Shown piece by piece: positions 36,109 through 46,729 of a DNA stretch of 64,000 nucleotides; the first letter of the stretch is position 1, and every line of letters begins with the position of its first letter. The stretch comes from Opisthorchis felineus (taxonomy: Eukaryota; Platyhelminthes; Trematoda; Opisthorchiida; Opisthorchiidae). The stretch spans positions 42,969-106,968 of the forward strand of contig SJOL01001927.1 in NCBI GenBank assembly GCA_004794785.1, given 5' to 3'. The translations under genes were made by a program, and so were the position numbers. The notes below the pieces were generated by a model that saw only the letters and a program-made list of their open reading frames with translations, did not search any database and was not told where the DNA came from.

Positions 36109-36744
36109 CTAAGGACGAGGTAATCATTAACACACATGTTGAGGGATTAAAAAAGATCACTGGTATTAGTTCATTGACAACAGCCAAACACGAACTAGGG
36201 CAAGCCAAGCTAGGGAAAACACAGCAGTTATACGTACCTAACGAAATGAAGAAAATATAGAGCACGAAGAAAGACAGCATCTGAATGTCTTGTTCAACCA
36301 ACAACAGACTGATTCTAGGTTGACGTATGAACGGCTGCATGGAAACCTAATAAAAGCTTGGACAGATAACAAACTGCTATAGAAGGTGTGAACTCTCAAG
36401 GTAGACCGATCAGCAGAAACAAACGGGGAGTCGATCAGTGTACCTCAACATCGAGAACTCCTTGTCCCGCAGAAACGGAAAACCGTAGTCACATAGAGGT
36501 TCTAGGAATTTAAGATAGGCAACCAGGTGGAATAAAGTACATAAGCAACTACAAGGACCATTCATGAACACTGTCAACGGGTGTTAAAGCTGTCGCACTG
36601 CAAGCGTAATATCAAGTACAGAAACGGATATATTACTACTCAAAACTGGTCATAAAAGTTTAACTGCCGAAGGCCCCGTAAAACATATGAAGCAGCTTAG
36701 AACCTGACGAGGACTGACACGGAACTAAGCCAGTCAATGAGTCT

Positions 36745-36965
36745 ACTCATCCCGAGAAAAAACGCCAGAAACTCTGAGGACTGTCGTCCGGGTCTAACAC
36801 CCTTCCGGTGCTTAGCTGCTCCGACACCCGAAGGTATCATGAGAGCTGAGATACTGCCAGGTTGCCCAATCTTAGATAGGATCAACTGAGATGCAGAGGT
36901 TGGGTTCGAACCATGGACCTTCCGGTCAGTAAGTTCGCACGTCAACCACTGAGCTATCTCGAGAA
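36745..36965 (-). mobile_element. tRNA-derived SINE (family A), copy 3
   Basis: The minus strand reads GAGATAGCTCAGTGGTTGAC (A-box), ACTTACTGACCGGAAGGTCC, GGTTCGAACCCAACC (B-box), GGGCAACCTGGCAGTATCTC and AAGCACCGGAAGGGTG. Both promoter boxes are intact. It lies in the 1.5-kb intron of the Q/M-rich gene. Confidence 0.8.
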
Positions 36966-37655
36966 CTGAGAACTGTAGTAATACATGCAGCATTCGTGAC
37001 AAATGTCCCACTCAACCAAACGTTTCTGTCCGTGTGAAACATGGACATGAAAGCATTCTCTCCTATTTATAGATTGCGGCCATAGCTGGCGGCGTGACTT
37101 CAGAACTACGCTTCAAAATACAATAGAGTAGGAGCTTCGTAGAAATCTGACATAACATGACTCATCACATTCACGAGATAAAAACTCGTCACAGTTGTGA
37201 CGCTGTTACGGTCTGTACACAATCTGTAGTCAAAACATTGTGACCCTAGGTAAACAAACTGATCCGTACAAATCAGGGTCTATTGTACATAATTTGGAAG
37301 TTGTGATGACAAAAACAAGCTTAAGGTTGTCTGAAAAGCCCCACGAGGGCATAAAAATTAATTCACAATCCGTACATGACCACGACCCACTTTGACAACA
37401 CTCGCGATAAGCTGTTGGGGTCAAACTCGTGGTAAGGAAAGTTAGATAATACTACAGTCATAACACACGCTTAATAAACATAGTGGGTGATTATTGGGTA
37501 ATTAGCCCACCTGGTTCGTAAGTCGAAGTGTCCTATTAAGCTTATTTCTACTGGTTGTCAGGAAATGGCAACAATGTTTAGCGTCACAACTAGCTCGTAG
37601 GTAGAATCGAAACTAAGATAGGCACAGTGGTCCTATTCAACAGCAGAGACCTTAC

Positions 37656-37840
37656 GGCAAGGTAACCAGTAAGCCAAATTGCCTGGGATGACACCCAAAA
37701 TAATACAAACTGGTGTCAAGTGGACGCTTTTGGGGTAAATGATTTGGGGCACCAGATAAAACGGTGTGATAAGAGGATAGTTCCACTTGGAAAAATCGAT
37801 GAGCAAATATATCATCACCTGGGAGGTTAACGTTTTCCAT
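37656..37840 (-). CDS. Probable first coding exons of the Q/M-rich gene, with a 33-bp intron
   Basis: The proposed start is ATG 37840 (MENVNLP), with an in-frame TGA eight codons upstream. The first coding segment ends at 37819 (CCAG then GTGATG). A 33-bp intron (37786-37818) ends in CGATTTTTCCAAG. The next exon, 37656-37785 (donor GTAAGG), encodes VELSSYHTVLSGAPNH and RPLDTSLYYFGCHPRQFGLL and ends in VTLP. Only this frame fits the phase of the next exon (36108). Not recognised as any family. If the ATG is not the true start, an upstream exon is missing. The gene would continue through the exons at 36108-35910 and 27607-27204. Confidence 0.55.
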
Positions 37841-37844
37841 TACA

Positions 37845-39585
37845 AAAAACTTCAGCACACATCAGAGGTATTTCGAAATCGCTTCAGTGAACTCTGCAAC
37901 AGCGGTACAAGACTCTAGGGCTAAGATTCTCTTGCTGATAGAAAAACCTCAAGAGAGTTGTCAAAATGTAACCATATGCGGTTAAGTTTGAAGGGCGAAA
38001 TTCGCCGCTGAAATCATAGTAAATCGTGAAAATCAGGATAGTAAGATTATCAACAATAAGATGCAACTTGTAGCAAACCCTTCTTACCTAACAACGCCAT
38101 CGACAGTCACATCAACTGGTGATTGCAGTTTCATCTCGGCTGCTGGGGTTACAAGCGGTAGACAGAAATAATCAGGGACAACACCAGAGATAGCTAAAGC
38201 GATCCAAAAAGCTGGATACACGAGGTGAATGTAAGGATTGCTAAGAATGGTAGCCTAGTGCGTACCGCACAGTCTGGCAATGGATGTCTCGCGAACATAC
38301 ACAAGAGGTTACGTTGGACTGAGATCAAAGACACTTCGAAAAGGAATTGGTTATTACCAAAGCAACAGTTGAATCAAGTTTGGTCGGTCGAAAATGACAA
38401 CACAGGTAGAAGGGAGAGGAAATTCACGCACCTTTCCCGCATGCTTACGACGACTGGACTGACTAAAGCCCCCCCTCCCCCTACTTTCTCTACAAGCTGT
38501 ATTCTCAATGCAGATAGAAACGGGATATATGGGTAGAGAAGCAAAATAGACAAGTCTTGCGTTTAGTATTGATGAAATAAAGGTCTACCTATAAATAAAG
38601 GTCTTTTGTCTGCGGTAATCGTTGTTTAATGAGAACTCCGAAAGGAACGAACAGCCTAGCAACAGCCAGTTTGGTAATAAGATAAAAAAGACGACTGACA
38701 TAAGTACACACACTTACATGTATTTGCCGTATCGAATTATGAAAGATCGACCTGTCCGAAGCACCTGGCTTTGTACAGATGTTTAGTGCTTAGTACAATG
38801 ATAATGGCGACTGCAACCCAGTTAGGCCCTGGTACTATACTACGCGGAATTAGGGGAAGTCATGGTAACGGTCTTAGACCAACAGAGTTATTGACAAATC
38901 ACATGGCCAGCAGTAAAAGGCACATGCCAGAAAAAGGTGCTTAAGCAGGTTGAAACGTGACGTTATGCTATCAGGGCCTGTTTGAAGCGGGATCTATGTT
39001 CACAAGTTATCGACACTCGCTGAAACACTATATGGAGAAAACAAACACTAGCGACTGTTGACCAATGGCAGGAGCGTAAGTACAGAGACAGTACTCTGAA
39101 AGGCGGCTCACGTTTTCCAATCAAACGAAAGCAAGATATGTGAAGCTTGTTGCGAAGAATGCAAGCCAATTTTCACAAAGTGGCTAGTCCAATACGAAGC
39201 AACACAAATATTCCTAACAATGTGGGGAACAGGTCAACACGAAGAATGGCAATGCCCCAAATAACTGGAAATGAAAACATGAAACTAGCGTCATAGGAAA
39301 CATGGTGGAAGTTAATCAATTTTAAGATGGATGGAGCTCATCAGTTGTGCGCAGTACATGGTCTGCAGGGTAATCGACTTCTCCGCTGAACTGACTTGGC
39401 AAGTATGTCCAATTTAACAAACGTGAACCGTGTATATAGGATGCGGCTCGGGTTACCACAGCAAGTGGCAGCGGAAAGCATGTGAGAAGTTGGTACTAGA
39501 AAAAACTGCGAAACAACTAACATCGAGAGTGGACACATGGATGCAAGTGTCACTGGCTAACATCATCAGTTTGGTAATTACCGGG
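37845..39585. other. Unassigned stretch
   Basis: Probable upstream region of the Q/M-rich gene. No repeat or exon could be supported. Confidence 0.35.
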
Positions 39586-39589
39586 CGTA

Positions 39590-39760
39590 GGTAATAATAA
39601 ATTAATCGTTCACCTGTAACACCCTTTCCCTGTCTAGCTGATATGCTACCCGAAGGAAGCACGAGGGCTGAGATAGTGCCAGGGTGACCAAGCCTAGATA
39701 GGAGCAGTCGAGGTGCTGAGGCTGGGTTCTAACCACGGAGCTTCCGGTCAGTAAGTTCGC
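39590..39760 (-). mobile_element. tRNA-derived SINE (family A), 5'-truncated copy 4
   Basis: The minus strand begins at GCGAACTTACTGACCGGAAG, has a mutated B-box (GGTTAGAACCCAGCC), the body TGGCACTATCTCAGCCCTCG, then GTGAACGATTAATTTATTAT as tail. The A-box part is missing. Confidence 0.75.
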
Positions 39761-39764
39761 ATCA

Positions 39765-41175
39765 TCTTCCTCAACACATAAAAGATAGGCGGACGAACGA
39801 CCACCTGGAACACTTAACGTATGACTAAATAAGCGTGGCAAGTTCGACCAGTTACTTTCAGTTCCCATTTAGACTAACATAGGCAAAACAAGTTAAAAAC
39901 TACAAAACGTCGGCAATTTGCCCAAAAATATGAAGCGCATGTCAAATTCTTCATCAGTGAAAGCGCGCCGTGCTGGTGGCGAACATTGGACCACACACGC
40001 CTAATCAAACTAGGTAGTTTTGTTCTGTGCAAACGCCTGACGATGGAAAAAAAACATCAGTACTGAAATTTCGGAACACCTGGTTTGTAGCGACCAGAGA
40101 CATAGTATCCCAAAAATAACCAAGGGAGGACAGTTCTGCAGTAAAACTCCAATTAATGAAAAGGTTCGTCATAAGAACAAACAATATGATGGAAGGGGGC
40201 AAATTACAGTACATATGTGCCGGGAGCAAAATTTCGGGCCGTAATGAACACAATGGGGGTCCAGAACTACCCACGGGAGTGAGGACTCCGCCCCCCAAAT
40301 CACCTAGGATGAGGTGACCACTTTTAAGATCAATAAAATGGATATGAAACAGAGATCTGGATTATCCCTTCAAAAGCTCTCATGCCCCCTATTGTTGCCA
40401 TTGTATCGCTGCTCATGCAAAGTTCGTTTATTATATCCCCTATTGGTTTGAGGAGTGAAGTATGGCTGTCGCCTACCGGGCCTCGCTACTCCATTGTTAG
40501 ACAAAGCTACTGTCTATGAGAACTTCCTAGATATCCAATTTAGTCCTAACAACCAACCGTCCAAACTCATACCTAGTGTGGGATAAAAAAGCTAGATTTG
40601 GTCCCAGGCCTGCAGTGTCTCTTAATCCAATTTCGGGTGTGGACGATGAAAACAGTCCACCAGGCATCAAATCACAAGGCAGTGAGTGTTTTCAGCAAGG
40701 GGTGTGTGTTTTCAGTACTAGCAAGGGGTTCTTACTTACAATCCTCACACAATTCCCAAGTTACTTCTGATTACCGTGATGTCTCACCGCACCAGATTAC
40801 GCGAACTGGACCGCCGAAACAACTTCACACCGGATACGCACGCAAAGGCACACAGCAGTGAGACAAAAGAGTAAAGTTGCAGTGGCAATATGGAACCACT
40901 TTGGGGAATGCATATCATGATTAAGATTCTTGTTCCAACCGCCAGAAGTCAATAAAACGAAGTTTCGCACTTGGACGAATGGAAGGGCAAGTGGTAAAAG
41001 AGCCAGAAGTATTCAACCTGGTGCAGTCGAATGACGTTCGACGTTTGCACTCAGAGAGAATCACAGAGCAATAATAAAAAATCTGTCGTGCCGAGTGAAA
41101 CTAGATTAGTATTAAAAAAATCCCCGACAGCTACGATGGTTAGTTGGTAGCCCAAATAAAAAAAACGCCCTAAAT
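39765..41175. other. Unassigned stretch
   Basis: No exon or repeat supported. A 97-codon minus-strand frame (40298-40005) has no clear features. Confidence 0.35.
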
Positions 41176-41178
41176 GAG

Positions 41179-41363
41179 TTATCGAATGTCGATGGGGATA
41201 TCCATGTAGCTCAGCATCTGATCGTTATGTGCCACCAATTTATGCCTAAACTCGAACGGGGAGCGGATTCCCACCGAGTGTCTGAAATTCGGCCGAGGAA
41301 ATGGTACAGGAAAACGGGTGAGTGGAATATCACACACAATGCGTTCGAGTTTATTGGCCATAC
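41179..41363 (-). CDS. Orphan terminal coding exon
   Basis: A strong acceptor (ACTTTTGTTTTCACAG) leads into an exon starting at 41363 with a two-base split codon, then MANKLERIVCDIPLTRFPVP, FPRPNFRHSVGIRSPFEFRH and KLVAHNDQMLSYMDIPIDIR, and TAA at 41179-41181. The composition is convincingly protein-like, but the family is not recognised. The two-base phase fits the possible donor at 43664 in the QPRT-like gene (G plus GT gives Gly), so it could be that gene's last exon. A separate gene is equally possible. No AATAAA was seen downstream. Confidence 0.5.
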
Positions 41364-41616
41364 CTGTGAAAACAAAAGTGAAGAATTATGCAACAAGAGG
41401 AACCAAGTCACAGTTGTCAGGATATTGTCTGTAATACCCTCCATTTATGTCTCCCCTCCGCTGTTTTTAATGAACGTTAGGAAGTACATAAAAGGCTTAA
41501 GTGGGGTCTACCAAGAGGCACAGCAGATTGCGCAAGAGTGCGTTCTCAATAGACATAGGGTGGAGGACATAGGGTGTGAGGAGACGTGGTAATTTTCAAC
41601 AGATATTCCGTCCTAT

Positions 41617-41925
41617 CGGTGAAGCCAATCTACGCTGAAAAGCCGAGAAGCACTGTACAGCTGTTTCGTCCTTGTGGGGGAACTCAGAGTTTCGAACCCG
41701 CGACCCTCCGACCAGTGGCTGGAAACTTGACCATTCGAACACGAGTGGCTGATCAGCAGTGTAGCTAGCTCTCACTTGAACAGGACAGCGCGACTCAACG
41801 TTCGATCACGGAAACCGCATCACGTGGTCGCGTACAGACTGGCTCCTAGATTGACGATTTATCAGAAGGGAGTTCTACTCATCTTGTGAAATTCTTCCCG
41901 AGCTACATATAGATTGATAATGATG
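41617..41925 (-). mobile_element. Hammerhead SINE, left arm of an inverted pair
   Basis: The minus strand reads AATTTCACAAGATGAG, GGAGCCAGTCTGTACGCGAC, GATGCGGTTTCCGTGATCG, CTCGTGTTCGAATGGTCAAG (A-box region), GTCGCGGGTTCGAAACTC (B-box), then GGACGAAACAGCTGTACAGT and CTTCTCGGCTTTTCAGCG. The stretch that should hold stem I and CUGAUGA has been deleted between CTGAGTT and CCCCCACAAGGAC, so the ribozyme is dead, although GAAAC, stem III and the cleavage site remain. Confidence 0.75.
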
Positions 41926-41994
41926 TGAGCGGAACTGGTAATTTTCAACAGAGATATAGTCCTGTCCAAATCTCCACACATCAACCTGTAAGTA

Positions 41995-42310
41995 GCTCAA
42001 AGGAATAATTTCACAAGATGAGCGAAAATTCCTTCTGAAAGGTCGTCGCTCGAGGAGCCAGTCTGCACGTGACAACGTGATGCGGTTTCCGTGATTGAAC
42101 GATGAGTGGGCTATGCCCTATTCAAGTGAGAGCTAAATACACCTCTGATGGCCACTTGTGTTCGAACGGTCAAGTTTTCAGCCACTGGCTAGAATGTTGC
42201 GGGTTTGAAACTCTGAGTTTCGTGGGATGCGCACTACTGAAGACTCCGGACAGAGATGAAACAGCTGTACAGTGCTTCTCGGCTTTTCAGCATAGATTTA
42301 CTTCATTAAA
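41995..42310 (+). mobile_element. Hammerhead SINE, right arm of an inverted pair
   Basis: Homologous to the left arm over its whole length in the opposite direction, with about 70 bp between the arms. The ribozyme region (42229-42275) reads GCGCACTA, CTGAAGA (allowed, as core position 7 varies), a stem II that no longer closes properly, GAAAC, AGCT, GTA, CAGTGC. The first pair of stem I is also lost (A42236 against C42270). It is a decayed hammerhead. Confidence 0.75.
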
Positions 42311-42319
42311 AGGAGGAAA

Positions 42320-43400
42320 CCCCTATTAAAAGGGCAAATTGACAAACCATTCCCGTTCTTTGGCAACGGATGTCGTCTCTGGTGTGAGAATGACCTAGCA
42401 AAAGTTTTACGACGGCCATTATTTTAAGTTGAGTGGAATGCTACTCGGTTTCCCGCCAGGTGATAACCCATCGCTGCAAACTGGATTTTCCTGATCACAT
42501 GATTGCTCGAGTCGGGTCTAGGGATTGCAACTTATACGCTGGTTGGCCGCATCTCTCGCACTTTTTTGGATACATACATAGACCGACTGACCTGTGACTT
42601 TTAGGCTACGACACATGCGTATAGGTACCGATTATAATCGGCATTTAGGTAGTGGGACCTCAGGCGAGTAGGTTCTCTGACAAGGCACCACTCAGTGCGA
42701 CCCACAAAAACCAATAAGTCCCAAAAATCACAATGGGAGCAAGTGATTTAAAATCAACGGAACCACAGAACTCTTGACCGGCCAGACAACAGTAGGCCCT
42801 CAAGTACTCTTAAGCATAAATAACAAAAAAATACAGTGAGAAACTAATACACATACAACTATTTGCAAATTCAGGACTGGTTTCAAAGTATTCTAGAAGG
42901 TTATCGCGCTGAAATGTCAGCAGCAGCACGGGTCAAAGTGGAACATGCTGGGGAAAACAGTTGTTGGGTGAGGATCGTGGAGATACTTAATACTACTCAG
43001 CATTCACTACATCCGTGATGAACACCTATTATATTATCTGGATTGGAAGAAACTTAGGTACTTTGTACTGTTAAAATATGAGACTGGGGATAGGGCCCTT
43101 GCAGTGTGACTGACTTTAAATCCCTACGAAGTCTCCAGGTACACAGCAAACCTGATGTTGGAGTGTAAAAGATGAGTGTATGCATGCATAAGGTATGGAA
43201 TGCATCGACTAGCGGGACTGGAGAGTATATCAGAGGTAGAAGTCTTAACATCCCCAAGTTAGGGCTAAACTGAGTCGGCGGTGTTGATGTATGGGCCTTG
43301 AACCTCAGCCGAGCGGAACGGAAAGCGAGAAAAGACAGTAGGTTACTTGTAAACATAGACATGATGGCCGAGTGTCTCGCTTGAGTACGTAACAGGTATA
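42320..43400. other. Unassigned spacer downstream of the QPRT-like gene
   Basis: May be 3' UTR or intron of the QPRT-like gene. A 102-codon minus-strand frame (43362-43054) is not recognisable. Confidence 0.35.
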
Positions 43401-43401
43401 T

Positions 43402-44684
43402 TCAGAGAGCAACTCGACCGGCGGATGTAACTTGTGGCATCCCTAAACTGGGTTGCATAGGCCAGGTTGCCAGAAATAAATTCGATGGCTGTAGTGTCGA
43501 ACAATGAGAGCCAGTGTTAGAAGTCTGGCTGGTAATCTGGGTAGCACTACAACAGAAATGACAAACTGGTGGGTCTGGTCGTGATAACGTTGAAAAACTA
43601 CTGTGGCAACAACAAAGTAGTTCCGAATGAAAACCAGCCTGGGTGTTCCAGTCCCACCGGTTACCTGGAGATTCGGTTAAGGGGGATTCAACGAGTTTGG
43701 ACTCCTCCTCAATAGCGACGTCATTTCCATAGGTCACACGGAACATAATAGGCGGATATCCAGTTGATAACTTGGAAGTAGCCAGAAGGTCCACACAAGG
43801 AAGAGCGTACGTTTTCAGATTGGCCTCATCAATTTCACCGCTCAGCTGGATCCTAATATGTGGATGTGACGTTTTCCACTGAGAAGTGCGTGCATCGATT
43901 TCCTAAGGGAAAACTCTTAGTATATTGTCGAATTACCTGAGGAACTTGATTGAAGGTAAGGATATCTGCGCCCGAATTAGCCGCCTCTGAAGCCTGTCCA
44001 ATGTTCTCGCACTCGACCTCTATAGGCACTCCTGGAGCAGCGGAACGGATAGCGCGAACAACCTGCAGGCGTAAAGTGACTGAAGAACACCTACCACATC
44101 AACGCCTCCTGCAGAAACCGCCTGAAGTCCTCGTACACACGCGGTCGGCTTGATACTAGTTAAGCCGGCAAGAAGCATGGCATATTCCTCCACTAAGTCG
44201 AACCCGGGCGTGAGGGACGACGGAACTCTCATCTTCCCCTTCCAAGCTGTCTCAGACAGCAGCTTATAGAGCCTGCGGAATTCAGATCGACTGAAAAAAC
44301 CTACTTCCGACCATAAGAAGTAATGCCGCTTGCCCGCGATAGGATGCTTACAGCAAGCTTCTCACACGACAACAAATCACCGAGGCATCCTGTCACTGTG
44401 GCCACGACGAGGTCGTGATCAACCACAACGTCCCCGTCAAACATATTCCACTTGACAGAGCACCCAAACTCTTTAAACAACGCATCCACGAATGGGACAC
44501 CTGCAAGAACTCCTACGCGAAGGTCAGCAACCACATTGACGACCTTACCGGGACTGCACATCTGCACTGCTGCTGAGACTCGGTGTTCCGATTTTATTCC
44601 AAAGTAGCTTATCGCAGTGTCACGGCAGCACCAGGAGGAGACAAGTGTGCGGACAACCTCTTTATTGAGTGTACACGAAGCCAT
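43402..44684 (-). CDS. QPRT-like protein, predicted catalytically inactive
   Basis: Exon 1 is 44684-44305, exon 2 44272-44095, exon 3 44062-43937, exon 4 from 43902. The introns are 32, 32 and 34 bp, all GT-AG, and keep the frame. An in-frame TAG 15 bases upstream supports ATG 44684. The protein follows quinolinate phosphoribosyltransferase, the NAD-synthesis enzyme, over its length: GVLAGVPFVDALFKEFGCSV, then EKLAVSILSRASGITSYG, TPGFDLVEEYAMLLAGL and VPIEVECENIGQASEAANSG. Key sites are lost. The family GTRKTTPG motif reads RVPSSLTPG, so the Arg-Lys pair is gone. The HR and KDNH segment is replaced and about four residues shorter. The Asp after the second barrel block is Asn, and SGG reads SGE. 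Arg in LSRASG and Glu in VEVEC remain. The 3' end is uncertain: exon 4 stays open to TGA at 43402, or may splice at GTAACC (43664). Residue 307 is about the normal C-terminus. Confidence 0.85.
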
Positions 44685-44689
44685 CTTGT

Positions 44690-46725
44690 GCGCACTCTAA
44701 CACCGCCAAAATCGAGTAAATGACACGACTGAGCAAAGTTTCAGTTCACTAGGCCCGATGGGTGCCCACGCGAGAAGGAAGTCGATAACCCGTGGACCCG
44801 GGTCGGAGAGCGTTCGATACTGTTCGCAGTTCCTGGATGAGTGGCTGAAAGTAGATGAACAACTATCTCTCATTACTGGCAGTGGTGGGTAATCCAGGGG
44901 TAATAGTATCTAATAGAGCCGGTATAGCATTTTCATCTTCACTTACATTTCGGTGCACTTTATCATTCCATTGCTGCCAGTCCGTTTTTTGTTTCAATGA
45001 ACTACAACAACAACAACTACACACGACTCTGCCTTAACTATACCTGCGGCGGCTCGTGTCTGTCTTTTCCATTCACGTTGACCTCTACCGACTCCATTCA
45101 GGTGCGCTACTTTCTCTTGAAAAATGTCAGCAGCTCTCTGTGAACCCTGGGATTAATCCGCCCCTAGAATGCTTCTACGCGGTTCTCCACCGAGCTGAGA
45201 ACTTTCGAAAAGTTGTCCAGTAGTGCATAACTCGTAGCGTACCATTTCTCACTTGATCTGAAAAGGTGGATACCCCATGGCTTCCCCACATTAATTTTAT
45301 CAAGCCGTATTCACAACAATAGTCCATTTGGATGATGTTTGTGTGTAGCATTTTGAGCTATCACGTATTAATGAGCCGGAAGATGGTGTTCAAATTTTAT
45401 AAAGAGTACTCAAGGCTGGGGGCTTTCGAGAAGGACAGGACATGCGTCCATGCTATCCCGTTGAAGCTGGGTTCGGTTCCACCACGTTGAGAGAGTTTTT
45501 CACTGGGGGAACCGGGTCACACTTGACTGAGTCCATCTTTGCCGTAAAGTACCTAACACTGAGCATGACCTCGATGCCGGATATATTGGAGAACGGAGCA
45601 GCAGACCCCGTTGAAACCATTCGCGGAAGGCTGTCGTTTCTGGGGCGTCAGTTAAATACTCAGATTGTTGGTGGTCTATTCACGATTTCTGACCTCCTAA
45701 ACTCAACTCCGTCCTGGCTATCTCACAATGCTCGCAGTTTAAGGAGTGGTAGAACACTGAGGGAAGTTATGTTGACGCAGCCTTGAGCGGACAGAAACAT
45801 ACCTTCGAGTTCGGTTAGATAAAGATGTCGTAACTCGGAATATTTGGCACATTACGCAATTAGAGCGCAAAATCAGCGTTCAACTCAACCTACGCAACAT
45901 ATAGCAAAACTAACAGCTAGAAAATCAAGCTGCCCACCGGCGCATACCGTGACGAAGCTAACAGCTGGTCTTGGAACACTTTCGGAAAGACTTTGGGCTC
46001 TCGGGCTAAACAGCAGTCATGGACACCAACGTTCCGGAACCAAGCATCGGGATGAGAGTATTTGATACCACCATACCTTTGGCCCAAAGACCCTAGAGTC
46101 CGAAAAACATTGCACGCTCTTCCCCAGAGTGCCGTCACAAACTCTCAGAAGATACGGCGGCGGCGACGACCAATGCCAGACCGACAAGCCCCAGTCACAT
46201 ATTTTAGACAACTGGTGGATGTCTGATTGATGTATTAATGATGTAGCCAAGATGCCATATGTCTTCGGTTCTTGACAAATCCTCTTTCCTTCGGCATTCC
46301 TATCAGCATGCCGAAAGCCACTGTATTAATTGGCATTCTTATTCACCTTTCATTCTTAGCTAAAACAAATGGGTATAAGGCATTTAAGCCCGACATTCGA
46401 CAGCACATTCCCACACATGGACAGTATGTCTGCTGCTCCAGGTAGACACAAACACGATAGCATACACCTCAACTGTGTTTGCGCACCCCGATTCAGGCCA
46501 CCGGCCGCCTGGCTTCAAACGGTGTTCATGCTTCATGTCCCACCATACCAGACCCTTGTCCAATCCCCGTGTCTACGAGGTTTCTTTTGGTTTTATCATC
46601 CACCGGGTTTTTGTTAAAGATTAATCTCGTGCATGCTACCAGTGCATTCCAGCACCCACTTGATTGACCATCAGAACGGCTAACACAATCCTCTCATTAG
46701 TAAGCCTCTGATAATTTAAGGTTCC
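44690..46725. other. Upstream region of the QPRT-like gene and unassigned sequence
   Basis: Should contain the QPRT-like promoter; no core element was recognised. A 114-codon plus-strand frame (45442-45786) and GC-rich sequence to 46200 could be old repeat. No family identified. Confidence 0.35.
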
Positions 46726-46729
46726 CTCG

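Noticed and set aside
37640..37800. Frame reading WNYPLITPFYLVPQIIYP, which recalls a LETM1-type mitochondrial membrane protein
   Set aside because: In this frame the exon does not fit the phase of the next exon at 36108, while the overlapping VELSSYHT frame fits both neighbours.
45442..45786. 114-codon plus-strand frame
   Set aside because: Composition is acceptable, but there are no domain, splice site or homologous phrases to support it. Kept as unassigned.
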